Shown here one piece after another: positions 56,242 to 64,000 of a stretch of DNA of 64,000 nt. A program made the position numbers and the translations under genes. Where the stretch lies: NCBI RefSeq assembly GCF_036014175.1, contig NZ_CP107917.1, positions 124,001 through 188,000 of the forward strand, in the 5' to 3' direction. The DNA comes from Streptomyces sp. NBC_00443. Lineage in GTDB: Bacteria > Actinomycetota > Actinomycetes > Streptomycetales > Streptomycetaceae. Below the pieces are notes generated by a model. That model made no database searches, was not told where the DNA came from, and worked only from the letters and a program-made list of their open reading frames with translations. The first letter of the stretch is position 1; every line of letters starts with the position of its first letter.

Positions 56242-56505
56242 TGGCGGTTCTGCCCATGCCCGAGGGGCAGAACCGCCTCGCAACCGGGCGCAGTCCGGCC
56301 CGCGAGAACTGACTTGGTGTAATCACGGCCACATGATCCGCCGGACTGTGCCTAGCGTGGATCTTGTTCAGCAGCCTAGCGATCGTCGTACAGGAAGTGA
56401 TCGGACAGAGGGTGGCCTCTCCCCCGCGCCGGGCGGCGGCGCTTTGCCCTCGTCACTGTTCGGCCCTGGCCTTCGTGGCCGCTCGCGAGGCTCAAGAGCG
56501 CAGAG

Positions 56506-56592
56506 CGATACGGAACACCCAACACTGCGCTCTTCTACTTCACCGACCCCAACGGCCACGTCATCGCCGTCACCCAGAAGCAGACCTGGTGA
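56506..56592 (+). pseudogene. VOC/glyoxalase-like protein, C-terminal fragment
   Basis: A 28-residue frame reads RYGTPNTALFYFTDPNGHVI and then AVTQKQTW to a TGA. The F-x-F-x-D-P-x-G-H-x-I pattern is the metal-binding end of VOC-superfamily domains. The rest of the gene is missing or scrambled. Confidence 0.6.
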
Positions 56593-56795
56593 CCGCCCGC
56601 CATGACGCAGACCAACGCCACCACTGCAGGTGTGGTGAAATGCGCGGCCCTCTGGGACACCACGGCAGGGCGCTCGCCGACCTTCTACGCCGCCTGAGTC
56701 CTCCGCCTCGGTGGACAGGCGGTGGATCGGCGAGGACGTGGCAGTCCGGTCAGGGCGGGAAGGGGGGCGTATGCGCGAGATAGGGGGCTTCTCGC

Positions 56796-57716
56796 TCAGT
56801 CTCCGGTGACGCGGATGATCGTCTTGCCGGGGGTGCGCTTGTCCGGCGTGAACGCGGAGGCTGCCTCGGCGAGCGGCCGGACGGCGCCGACGATCGGCTT
56901 GAGGCGGCCGTCCCGCAGCCGCTCGGCGAGGTCGGCCAGGCGGACCCGGTCGGGTTCGACGACGAAGAAGACCGCTCGCCCGTCGCGGGGGTGGACGGTG
57001 ACCGGCTCGGCGATGGTGACCAGGGTGCCGCCCGGGCGGACCAGTGCGGTGGAGCGTTCGAGGATCTCCCCGCCGATCACGTCGAACACGGCGTCGACCT
57101 CGCCGATGTCCTCCAGTCTCTCGGCCTGGAGGTCGACGAAGGCGTTCGCGCCCAGGCCGAGGGCGGTGTCGCGGTCGCCGGCACGGCCGGTGCCGATCAC
57201 CCGGGCGCCGGCCTCGCAGGCCAGCTGCACGGCGATGGAGCCGACGCCGCCCGCGGCGCCGTGGATGAGCACGCTCTGGCCGGTGGTCAGGTGGGCGTGG
57301 TCGAACAGGCCCTGCCAGGCGGTGAGCCCGGAGATCGGCAGCCCGGCGGCCGTGAGGTGGTCGACATCGGCCGGGAGCGGGGCTAGGTTGCGGGCCTCGA
57401 CCGCCGTGTACTGGGCCAGCGAGCCGTTGCGGGCCCAGTCGGTCAGACCGAACACGCGCTGTCCGACCGTCAGGCCGGTGGTGCCGTAGCCGAGCTCGGT
57501 TACCACACCGGACAGCTCGTGGCCGGGCACGCTCGGGGTCCGGTCACGACCGGCCCGGTCGGTCCAGGTGCCGGGCCAGTCCAGCTCGCCCGGGGTAAAC
57601 CCGGCGGCGTGGACCTCCACGATCACGTCGTTCTCGGCCGCGCGCGGGTAGGGCAGCTCGGAGAGGGTCAGCCCGCTGACACCGGCGTCGCGGTCGTGGA
57701 CGGTGATGGCTTGCAT
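56796..57716 (-). CDS. Quinone-oxidoreductase-like NADP-dependent dehydrogenase
   Basis: A 306-residue zinc-free medium-chain reductase. GROES-like N-terminus (AAGFTPGELDWPGTW, then PGHELSGVV) and a nucleotide-binding motif HGAAGGVGSIAVQLACEAGA. There are no structural zinc cysteines. It is typical of streptomycete quinone oxidoreductases that reduce enones or quinones. AGAGGA precedes the ATG. A short direct repeat at 57929-57965 may be its regulatory site. Confidence 0.88.
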   Translation of the reverse strand: MQAITVHDRDAGVSGLTLSELPYPRAAENDVIVEVHAAGFTPGELDWPGTWTDRAGRDRTPSVPGHELSGVVTELGYGTTGLTVGQRVFGLTDWARNGSLAQYTAVEARNLAPLPADVDHLTAAGLPISGLTAWQGLFDHAHLTTGQSVLIHGAAGGVGSIAVQLACEAGARVIGTGRAGDRDTALGLGANAFVDLQAERLEDIGEVDAVFDVIGGEILERSTALVRPGGTLVTIAEPVTVHPRDGRAVFFVVEPDRVRLADLAERLRDGRLKPIVGAVRPLAEAASAFTPDKRTPGKTIIRVTGD

Positions 57717-57928
57717 GAGGGGTTCCTCTGAGGAGGGGGACGCTCAAGGAGCGGGCATCGCGCCTGGTGGCAGCCGGCATCGGCCCAGCAGGAAGGCGCC
57801 CGCCCGCCAGGACCAATCCCAGCGCCGTCCGCCCCCGTCCGCCACCGCACACAGTGGCGGACGAAGGGCGACTGACAGGTGCCGTTGTGGTCAGGCACCC
57901 CACGCTAATTGGAACGCGGCCCAAACGT

Positions 57929-57965
57929 GTGGGCCATTTACACTCACATTCAGTGGGCCACTTAC
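57929..57965. promoter_or_regulatory. Direct repeat GTGGGCCAYTTAC, two copies 24 bases apart
   Basis: GTGGGCCATTTAC at 57929-57941 and GTGGGCCACTTAC at 57953-57965 (12 of 13 identical). The region 57717-58000 has no gene. It could be an operator for the dehydrogenase gene, some 210 bases away, or for a lost regulator. Confidence 0.4.
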
Positions 57966-58009
57966 TTGACTCCGGTTACCCCTAGCCACACACGTTCTCG
58001 CGGCCTCCC

Positions 58010-58262
58010 CACACCATGGCGCCCCCGCCGCGCGCCCCGCCCGGGTCTCGTCACGGCATTCGCGGGCCGTGCGTTCACCCGCCCCCGCGGGGCGTCCGCC
58101 TGCAGCCCGACCTCCAGCAGGCCGGGCCGGCCCAGGTCGTGGCGCTGGCGCAGGGTGAGGGTGGCGGGCGCCGACCAGCCCCAAGTCGCGGAGGTACGCG
58201 CCTAAAAGAGCGTTCCCGGAATGATCACGAAGCCCGGTACAGTCCGGTGGGCTGAAGACAGA
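58010..58262 (-). pseudogene. PhzF-like isomerase, C-terminal fragment (tentative)
   Basis: GNALLGAYLRDLGLVGARHP in one frame and LRQRHDLGRPGLLEVGLQAD in another match the end of PhzF-family proteins ('GALGAYL' and 'QGxxLGRPSLL-V'). A frameshift separates the blocks, and the catalytic N-terminal half is absent. Confidence 0.45.
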
Positions 58263-58263
58263 C

Positions 58264-58818
58264 TCAGCCGTTGGCTTGTGAAGTGCCCAAAGATCGGGCG
58301 AAGTCGGCGAGGGTCCAGAAGTCGTACTCGCGCAGGCCGATCCGCGGGTTGACATGGTGCAGAAGCCCACGCGCGCGGTGGTGGGCGGTCACGTACGCCT
58401 GGTCCAGATCGCTCTGTTCGTCGTCCACCCAGGCGAAGGGACGGCCGTTGGCGTACTCCACCAGGGGAGCAGTCTTCCAGTGAACTCCGTCGGGACGGTC
58501 CTGGAACAATGCGTCGCCGAAGTCGACGAATGGCAGTTCGGGAAGGCCGAGCGCCGGGGCAATCCAGCGGTTGGCATCCGCCATCCATGTGGTGGCCCAG
58601 CACAGCTCGTAGTCGAGCTGCAACAGGTCTCGTCCGTGCTCTGGCTTGAGCCAGACCCGCAAGGGGCGCCGACGCCGCGAGAGTTCTCCGTGTTCCTCTG
58701 GAGTCCCACTGTCTTGGGGCACTCTGAGTGTGGTGTAGCCGTCGGGGCGCTTCTCCGGCTTGGCCGCATAAGGGTTGAGGGGCCCGTCCACGTCGAGGAA
58801 CAGCAGTGGCCGGCTCAC
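58264..58818 (-). CDS. HAD-like hydrolase
   Basis: A 184-residue protein starting LLFLDVDGPLNP, the HAD catalytic loop with nucleophile Asp in D-V-D-G. WATTWMADANRW and the later FAWVDDEQSDLDQAY correspond to motifs II-IV in the streptomycete 'HAD domain protein' family. GTG start with GGGGGAG upstream. Substrate unknown. Confidence 0.8.
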   Translation of the reverse strand: MSRPLLFLDVDGPLNPYAAKPEKRPDGYTTLRVPQDSGTPEEHGELSRRRRPLRVWLKPEHGRDLLQLDYELCWATTWMADANRWIAPALGLPELPFVDFGDALFQDRPDGVHWKTAPLVEYANGRPFAWVDDEQSDLDQAYVTAHHRARGLLHHVNPRIGLREYDFWTLADFARSLGTSQANG

Positions 58819-59016
58819 GATCTCCCCCTGACATGCTCAATATCGGCTGCGCCGGTGGAAGCGTAGCTGCAGCGATCGCCTCGGCCTCGGGCCGGCCCGA
58901 TGTGATGATCACGGCGTGACAGGTGTGATCACGGCATCGGAGCCGTCCTGGACATGTTGCTTCGAATATGCGCTGGCCGGTCGGGCTGAAGGCCGGGAGA
59001 CTCAGGTGCTGTGGAC

Positions 59017-59529
59017 ATGGGGATCTTTGGTTTCAAGCCGTCCTTCCTGGTCGGGATCGAGGCGGTTCGACAGACGCACGGATCACGTCTGGCGAAGCTC
59101 GCTGGTCGGCGGCTGACGGGGTTCGTCGTGGTGCGCTTCATTGAGGACGGAGACTGGTTCGCCGACTGCCCGGTGGTGTTGGACTTCGACGGCGTTCAGG
59201 TGGAGGTCTGCCACTCAAAGCTCGATGAACTCTCCATCGGCTGGGACACGATCGACACTGCAGCAAGCATCGCAGGATGGGATTGGTCCGAGTTCACGCC
59301 TGAGTGGTCTCACAGTGATGAACACCTGGAGCCGTTTGTGGGCCAGGAACTGTGCGAGGTCGCACTGCTTGAGTGGCGGCCGGCAGAGCGCGATTTGGCG
59401 GCCGGAACGGTGGCGGTGGAGTTCGTCTTCGCTGGGGGCCGTTTGCGGATCGTCAACGGCCTCGACGAGAACCGCATCGAGGCCGGTGTGGCCCCGCCGG
59501 ACTACGTTCGGCACCGGATCGGCCGTTGA
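59017..59529 (+). CDS. Conserved hypothetical protein
   Basis: A 170-residue protein with an initial FGFKPSFLVGIEAVRQTHGS and a WFADCPVVLDFDGVQVEV core, no signal peptide, and alternating beta-strand character. No domain was recognised. The ATG at 59017 is preferred; a GTG at 59011 is possible. It lies near other accessory-looking genes. Confidence 0.6.
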   Translation: MGIFGFKPSFLVGIEAVRQTHGSRLAKLAGRRLTGFVVVRFIEDGDWFADCPVVLDFDGVQVEVCHSKLDELSIGWDTIDTAASIAGWDWSEFTPEWSHSDEHLEPFVGQELCEVALLEWRPAERDLAAGTVAVEFVFAGGRLRIVNGLDENRIEAGVAPPDYVRHRIGR

Positions 59530-59825
59530 GCACTACGGCACGGCCGGTTTCCGGTTGATCTCAATGACAGTCAGCAGGGTGGGATGCCGATCTGCCGGGG
59601 AGTCGGCCCGGCCGCAGTGGGAGTCGTGACGTGGCAAACCGATGGAATTCGCCGACCTGCTGAAACGCGGCATTCTCCGGCCAGCCCCTGTACGCGGTGG
59701 ATGCCGTACCGCTAAGCCCAGCGGGTGTCGGTCGGCAAACACGCGACTGCCCGCATCGGGCTCGCGGACCAGCCGAGCGGCCCGCGCACAGGGCAGCTGT
59801 GCCGGTAGGCGGGGGCGGCCCTTGG

Positions 59826-60173
59826 TCAGGGGTCCGGCTGTGAGGCGGCGATGGTGCGGCGCGCCAGGGCTGCGCGCAGCTCCGTCAGGAGCACATCGGG
59901 TAGTGCCGCGCCTTGGGCGTGCTCGAGGACGTGTTCGGCGACGGTGGTCAGTTTGGTGTTGGTGTGCTGGGAGACTTCCCGCAGCACGGTGAAGCCGTCC
60001 CACGGCGGTATCTGCCCCAGCACGGTCAGGACGCCGATGGCCTGGTCCACGACGGCGTGGGAGACAAGGGCCTCGCCCAGCTGATCGTTCTCCGTGCGCA
60101 GCCGCTCCACCTCATGCTGCAGACGGCTGTCCGCAAAGGCGGGCGTCGCCTCAGAGTATTCGGAGGTAGCCAT
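59826..60173 (-). CDS. ANTAR-domain RNA-binding antiterminator
   Basis: A 115-residue protein. The first 25 residues are a coiled coil (DSRLQHEVERLRTENDQLGE), and the remainder is an ANTAR domain (VVDQAIGVLTVLGQIPPWDG, then VLREVSQHTNTKLTTVAEHV), a three-helix bundle that binds tandem hairpins in target RNAs. No GAF or response-regulator sensor is attached. ATG has GAGGA upstream. Confidence 0.85.
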   Translation of the reverse strand: MATSEYSEATPAFADSRLQHEVERLRTENDQLGEALVSHAVVDQAIGVLTVLGQIPPWDGFTVLREVSQHTNTKLTTVAEHVLEHAQGAALPDVLLTELRAALARRTIAASQPDP

Positions 60174-60517
60174 GAGCTCATCCTCGGATGCAACGGGTGA
60201 CGGTCATGCGTATCGCCTGCCCGTAATCCTCTTCAGGCTCCACCCGAACCGCTGTGGTGCACAACGCATGTGTCCTCCAGACCGCAGGCCGGAGGACACA
60301 CACCGGGGCTTCATTCCGAACCCCCGCCCCACGCGAGTAGCCAGCGACAGGGGCACCCATGTCCCGCTTCTCCAGCAGTCGGCGCGCTTCAGGCCGCCCA
60401 ACGCGCACCCTGGGATCCCGAATTCGCCCGCTCCGGTCAGGCACCCGCTCAAAGGCGGCCAGCTGCACGGTTCATCCACGCCCGTGGAGGTCTGAGCGGG
60501 CTCTATCGCGGGGTCGG
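60174..60517. other. Spacer
   Basis: No gene supported. Frames on both strands have poor codon structure. Confidence 0.4.
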
Positions 60518-61504
60518 TCACTGTGTACGGGTTGACCGCTTGCGGCTGATCACCATGAGTCCTGCTCCCGCGATGAGCATCACGCCGACGGCGCCTGCTC
60601 CGACGTGACCGTAAGTGGTGAGTCCTGTTTCGGCGAGGGCCGGCTTGGGGGACTGCGCGCGGGCGGCGTCGCGAATGAGGTCGGTGATGGCGTCGGGGTG
60701 GGAAATCATCACGCTGTGGGAGGAGTCGATCTCGACGGTGCGGGAGCCGGCGCGCTTGGCTTGGAAGCGCTCGAGGTCGGGTGCTATGGCTTTGTCGTTC
60801 GTGGCTACAGCTGCCCAGGACGGGATGGTCCTCCACGCCGCGGCAGTGACCTTGTCGGTGAAGGCTGTCGCGGAGATGGGACGTTGGGCTGCGGCCGCCA
60901 CCGAGGTGGCCGCCTGCGGCAGGTCTTCTGCAGCGACGGCGCGGAACTTGTCCGGGGAGATGTAGAGATCTGTTCCCATGGAGCCGTCCGCGTTCTTGAA
61001 GGGCACCCGTACCAGTGCGGGGTTCAGCTCGCTGCCGGGGAATTTTGCGGCGAGCTGGCCTAGGACTTCGCCCTTGTCGGGCATGAAGGCGGAGACATAC
61101 ACGAGCGCCTTGACATTGGGGTTTCCGGCCGCTGCCTCGGTGATCACTGCGCCGCCGTACGACTGGCCGACCATGACGATGGGGCCGTGGACGCTCCGCA
61201 GGACGCTTGCGATGTAGGCGGAGTCGGCGTGCAGGCCGCGCAGTGGATTGGCGGGAGCCATGACACGGTAGCCGTCGCTCTGCAGGCGTCCGACAACTGC
61301 GTTCCAGCTGGAGGCGTCGACGAACGCACCGTGCACCAGCACGATCGTCGGTTTGCCGTCGGCAGCGCCGGTGTCGCTGCCGGCCGGAGGTCCGTCCTTG
61401 GCGACGGCAGGTGCCGAGGCCGACAATGCCGCCGCGGTCACCAGCGCGGCGACGACTGCGGGTATTCGGCGCTTGTGAGGTCGTGGGCGGGGTGACGACG
61501 TCAA
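60518..61504 (-). CDS. Alpha/beta hydrolase with LAETG cell-wall anchor
   Basis: A 328-residue exported hydrolase. A basic leader and a hydrophobic signal (VVAALVTAAALSASAPAVA) precede an alpha/beta hydrolase fold with VHGAFVDASSW (oxyanion loop) and GQSYGG with Ser115 as nucleophile. A candidate acid and a final histidine (SSHSVMISHPD) are present. The C-terminus has LAETG at 290-294, a hydrophobic helix and the basic tail RKRSTRTQ, the layout of a class E sortase substrate, as in chaplins (family knowledge). The TTG start has AAGGAG upstream. Confidence 0.85.
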   Translation of the reverse strand: MTSSPRPRPHKRRIPAVVAALVTAAALSASAPAVAKDGPPAGSDTGAADGKPTIVLVHGAFVDASSWNAVVGRLQSDGYRVMAPANPLRGLHADSAYIASVLRSVHGPIVMVGQSYGGAVITEAAAGNPNVKALVYVSAFMPDKGEVLGQLAAKFPGSELNPALVRVPFKNADGSMGTDLYISPDKFRAVAAEDLPQAATSVAAAAQRPISATAFTDKVTAAAWRTIPSWAAVATNDKAIAPDLERFQAKRAGSRTVEIDSSHSVMISHPDAITDLIRDAARAQSPKPALAETGLTTYGHVGAGAVGVMLIAGAGLMVISRKRSTRTQ

Positions 61505-61699
61505 AGCTGCTCTCCTTCGGTGGCGGGACGGGTTGCTCGTCACCCTGTGCGGTGTGCGCCTAATGCGCATTCACGGCGGAGCATTTGCGCGAATGGCTTC
61601 GCCCATTCAGGTGGCCTCGGCAGATGCACGGTTCACAGGCGGTGGTTGGCCGCATGCGGTCGATGCCTGGCGATGGTCGGCGTGCTGCCCCCTCCCCCG

Positions 61700-61815
61700 G
61701 CCCATCCGTGAACCCGGGGTAGGCCTGGAAGGCGTCGTCTTTGAGCGCCTGGACAGCGTCTGTCAACCGTCCGCCCGTGGCTGGCTGAAGTACAAGCTGG
61801 CGCCCGGGTGGGACC
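61700..61815 (+). pseudogene. ATP-dependent DNA ligase-like fragment
   Basis: A + frame reads LEGVVFERLDSVCQPSARGW, then LKYKLAPGWDRSV. This corresponds to motifs IV-V of ATP-dependent ligases ('EGVVxKRLDSPYxPGxR-WLKxK'). No start or remaining domains nearby. Confidence 0.5.
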
Positions 61816-61858
61816 GGTCCGTCCTTGGGTCGCGATCGCGATGCGTTATCAGTGGCGC

Positions 61859-62104
61859 CTAACGGCCAGAGATCTGCCCGGGGCGCCGAACTGGGGCGTT
61901 TCCCCGTACCAGCAGCGTCTCCCCATCGCGGGACAGCCTCATGCGCGGCGACTCCAGGCGGTGGCTGCCGAGGATGTGGTTGAAGTCATCCCAGGTCATC
62001 AGTCCGGCGACATCGAGTGCGCCGGGTACGTGGCGGTATTCGCGGTGCAGTGCCTGGGCGAGGAAGTCCTCGCCCAGGCACGCCGCGATGGACACGTTCG
62101 TCAT
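61859..62104 (-). pseudogene. Cupin-like protein, N-terminal fragment
   Basis: 81 residues with EDFLAQALHREYRHVPGALD and MTWDDFNHILGSHRLESPRM resemble the start of streptomycete JmjC/cupin-4 proteins, ending early at TAG. The metal-binding core is absent. Confidence 0.5.
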
Positions 62105-62389
62105 CGCGTCCGGGCTCCCGATCGTCAGTCGTTGCCGTCGGTCTTGCCGGTGCCGCCGCCGTCCGGATGGCGTTGCAGCCCCGGGCGGCGACGATCAGCC
62201 GGCGGGAGCGAACCGGTCCTCCGGTCGACGGCCCGGACGGGGCGGGCGGGGATGTGGCAGGACTCTGCCTGGAATCCTCCTGCGGGGCCGGTCGCCGGGC
62301 CCTGGACGGCACGGCCACGAACTCCCGCCAGTACAGCCACCCGAACCGCAGGCGATAACCCCAACGTGGGGCCCCGCAATGGGTATGGT

Positions 62390-62569
62390 CGTTGGGCTGA
62401 CGCGCGCGGCATCGGTGTCCGTCGCGAAGCAGTCGCCGATCAGCCTCCGTAAGTGGTCGGCCCACCGGGCCACGTCGGGAGCCAGCTCCGGGTCAAGATC
62501 CTTACGCGGTCGGCCGCGGCCTCTGCCCGCTCCCCCGCCGCCCGGACTTCCCGCGCCGCCGCTCGCCAT
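62390..62569 (-). pseudogene. Helix-turn-helix-like protein, N-terminal fragment (tentative)
   Basis: After a Gly-rich leader the frame reads DPELAPDVARWADHLRRLIG, then DCFATDTDAARVS, resembling the start of Xre-type regulators, and then becomes unrelated. GGAG lies 11 bases before the ATG. Confidence 0.35.
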
Positions 62570-63094
62570 GACGTACATCACTCCAAAAGACCTGCTCACA
62601 GCATTTGTTGCGGCTTGGGAAACAAATCAGGCCCGGGCATCGTCTCAGGTGTTCACGTCCGACCAGGCCCGAATGCGCAGACCAATACCCGGCGCCCGGG
62701 AGCGCATCGGCCCACATGACTGGAGCCCGACCATCAGCGCCACACCGCACCCCAAGCCCGCCGCAGCTGCCCGCGCCCGCTACGACAGCGCCGCCTGTCC
62801 CGCCACCTGTCCCGGACCGCACTGACCGGCCTTGTCCGCGGCGCCGCCATAGCCCTGGGCGCCCTCCCCGCGGGAGGACTCCTGCCCTGGCTCCGTGAAC
62901 ATCTCTAACCGGCCAACCCACACTCGATCACGGCGCCCCGAAGGAAAACGTTCCTCCGGTGGTGCTCCGCAGGGCGCCGCCCGGCGCGTCGAGGCGCCTC
63001 CGACAACCTGGACAACACAAGCAGGCTTCATGCAATCGCACGGCTCTGGCCCACCGATGGCGCGGCGGGCGCAACACCAACTCCTGTCCGCAGG
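62570..63094. other. Gene-poor, probably degraded region
   Basis: No gene supported. A + frame ending at 62909 reads ALTGLVRGAAIALGALPAGG, then LLPWLREHL and looks like the C-terminus of a lost gene. Confidence 0.35.
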
Positions 63095-63394
63095 CTACGG
63101 AGCGCCGTCTAGGTTGGCGGGGGTTCTGCGGGGGCGGGCCCCGAGCGGGCTGAGCTCGAAGGCGAGCCGCCCTAGCGAGACAAGGGTTCCCTGACCGAAC
63201 ACCAGGAGCAGCCAGGCTCCGTCGCTCCAGTACCAGCCCTCCGTCCAGGGGCGCGTGAGCGCCGCGGTGGCGAGTAGATGCGCGAGGGCGATGAGGGTTC
63301 CTGCCCGGCGCCGCCGGGGGAACAGCAGGGGCAGCATCGTCCACAGCGCCGAGGCCAGGGCCAGCCATGGGGCGAGGAAGGGCAGAGCGGTCAC
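63095..63394 (-). CDS. Small integral membrane protein
   Basis: A 99-residue protein with three predicted helices (ALPFLAPWLALASALWTMLP, RAGTLIALAHLLATAALTRP and AWLLLVFGQGTLVSLGRLAF) and a basic tail. GTG start with CGAGG seven bases upstream; the frame extends to 63484 without support. DUF2069-like proteins have this size and layout, but the assignment is not firm. Confidence 0.6.
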   Translation of the reverse strand: MTALPFLAPWLALASALWTMLPLLFPRRRRAGTLIALAHLLATAALTRPWTEGWYWSDGAWLLLVFGQGTLVSLGRLAFELSPLGARPRRTPANLDGAP

Positions 63395-63811
63395 GACAGA
63401 CCTCGGTATCGCTAGGGGCTGGCGGCACTCTCGCTCAGGCTGGTCCGCCGACACCAGCGCGGACAGGTCTCGTCCGGATGACAATGTGAACGTGGCAGCG
63501 CTGGTGCAGGCCGCTCAGAGCCATTTGCTGAGGCGGCCCGGTAGACGACGGTGCAGACGATGAGGATGACGGCGAGGACGGCCGGGCAGGTCCGCTGAGA
63601 AGCCGGTGACAACCAGAGCTCCACCGGCTTCCGGCGCGGCGGTCGCCTTCTCCAGCGCCACACCCACGCACAGGTGGAACAGGCCGTCGCCACCCGCCAC
63701 CTCATCGGCGAGGCTTGGGTATGGCCGCAAGAGACGCATTTGCCCGGAATGCTTGCGTTCCGGGCAACTTGCGTGGGCGGCAGCTGCGAAGTTCCTGAGG
63801 AGTTGCGGGTC
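63395..63811. other. Spacer before the partial gene at the right edge
   Basis: No gene supported. It contains a hairpin at 63740-63767, and frames on the - strand here lack start signals. Confidence 0.4.
63740..63767 (-). terminator. Hairpin terminator downstream of the right-edge gene
   Basis: A perfect 10-bp stem (TTGCCCGGAA with TTCCGGGCAA) and an 8-base loop, 45 bases past the stop of the - strand gene. Confidence 0.65.
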
Positions 63812-64000
63812 TCAGCCGTGTCCGGCGGCAGACGTTGGGTTCGCTGATTCGGCGGCGCGGCGGTATTCGGCGTTGATGCGCTGGGCTTCCTCGAGCTGGT
63901 CTTCGAGGATGACGATGCGGCAGGCGGCCTCGATGGGGGTTCCGTGGTCGACGAGTTCGCGGGCGCGGGCGGCGATGCGCAGTTGGTAGCGGGAGTAGCG
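63812..64000 (-). CDS. C-terminus of a hypothetical protein, gene continues beyond right edge
   Basis: 62 residues enter from the right edge, starting RYSRYQLRIAARARELVDHG and continuing in a coiled coil (CRIVILEDQLEEAQRINAEY) to a TGA at 63812. No start is visible. The family is not recognised. Confidence 0.65.
   Translation of the reverse strand, partial: RYSRYQLRIAARARELVDHGTPIEAACRIVILEDQLEEAQRINAEYRRAAESANPTSAAGHG

Overview
The window is high-GC, densely coded DNA whose genes all look like those of a Streptomyces or a close relative. Supporting features are a SpoIIE-type phosphatase with a fused anti-sigma-like ATPase domain, an ANTAR protein, an ECF41/SigJ-like sigma factor, a PucR regulator, a complete mce locus, and an LAETG cell-wall sorting signal. 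Start codons are often GTG or TTG, and ATGA/GTGA stop-start overlaps are common. No rRNA, tRNA or CRISPR array was seen.

Layout. 1-5.7 kb: a sensor kinase cut by the left edge, an AraC-family regulator, wreckage of an IS5-type transposase abutting the 3' end of a sodium:solute symporter gene, and a large PAS-PAS-GAF-SpoIIE-HATPase phosphatase. 5.9-14.5 kb: an AcoR-like activator divergent from an operon of a zinc alcohol dehydrogenase, a solute-binding lipoprotein, two permeases and two different ABC ATPases. The operon resembles the rhizobial glycerol importer GlpSTPQV, but two of its genes carry apparent 3' frameshifts. 14.6-16.3 kb: remnants of an IS481-type transposase and a DnaB-like helicase. 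16.4-18.5 kb: an FAD oxidoreductase paired with an ECF41 sigma factor. 18.58-18.80 kb: a non-coding patchwork of four short pieces homologous to the two ABC ATPase genes upstream, in mixed order and orientation. 19.0-22.4 kb: a secreted multidomain GH87-type alpha-1,3-glucanase, followed by a strong terminator. 22.7-24.5 kb: an IS3-type element with both inverted repeats, and a universal-stress-protein remnant.

24.6-39.4 kb: a symporter plus DUF485-like partner, a PucR regulator, and two complete branched-chain-amino-acid-type ABC importers. The first, on the + strand, has the order ATPase, ATPase, permease, permease, binding protein. In the second, a + strand binding protein gene converges on four - strand genes. 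39.4-43.5 kb is mostly gene-poor. 43.5-55.7 kb: a sigma-like factor with a membrane segment and proline-rich tail, then an mce lipid-import locus (ATPase, two YrbE permeases, six Mce proteins, two Mce-associated proteins). From 55.8 kb to the end the density of truncated genes is high (SDR, VOC, PhzF-like, DNA ligase, cupin, HTH pieces). Intact genes among them are a quinone-oxidoreductase-like enzyme, a HAD protein, an ANTAR protein, and a wall-anchored alpha/beta hydrolase.

Several genes show single-base frameshifts close to their 3' ends, often in C or G runs. This may be real decay or assembly indels, and it affects how the alcohol dehydrogenase, the second sugar ATPase, the sigma-like factor and the mce ATPase should be read.
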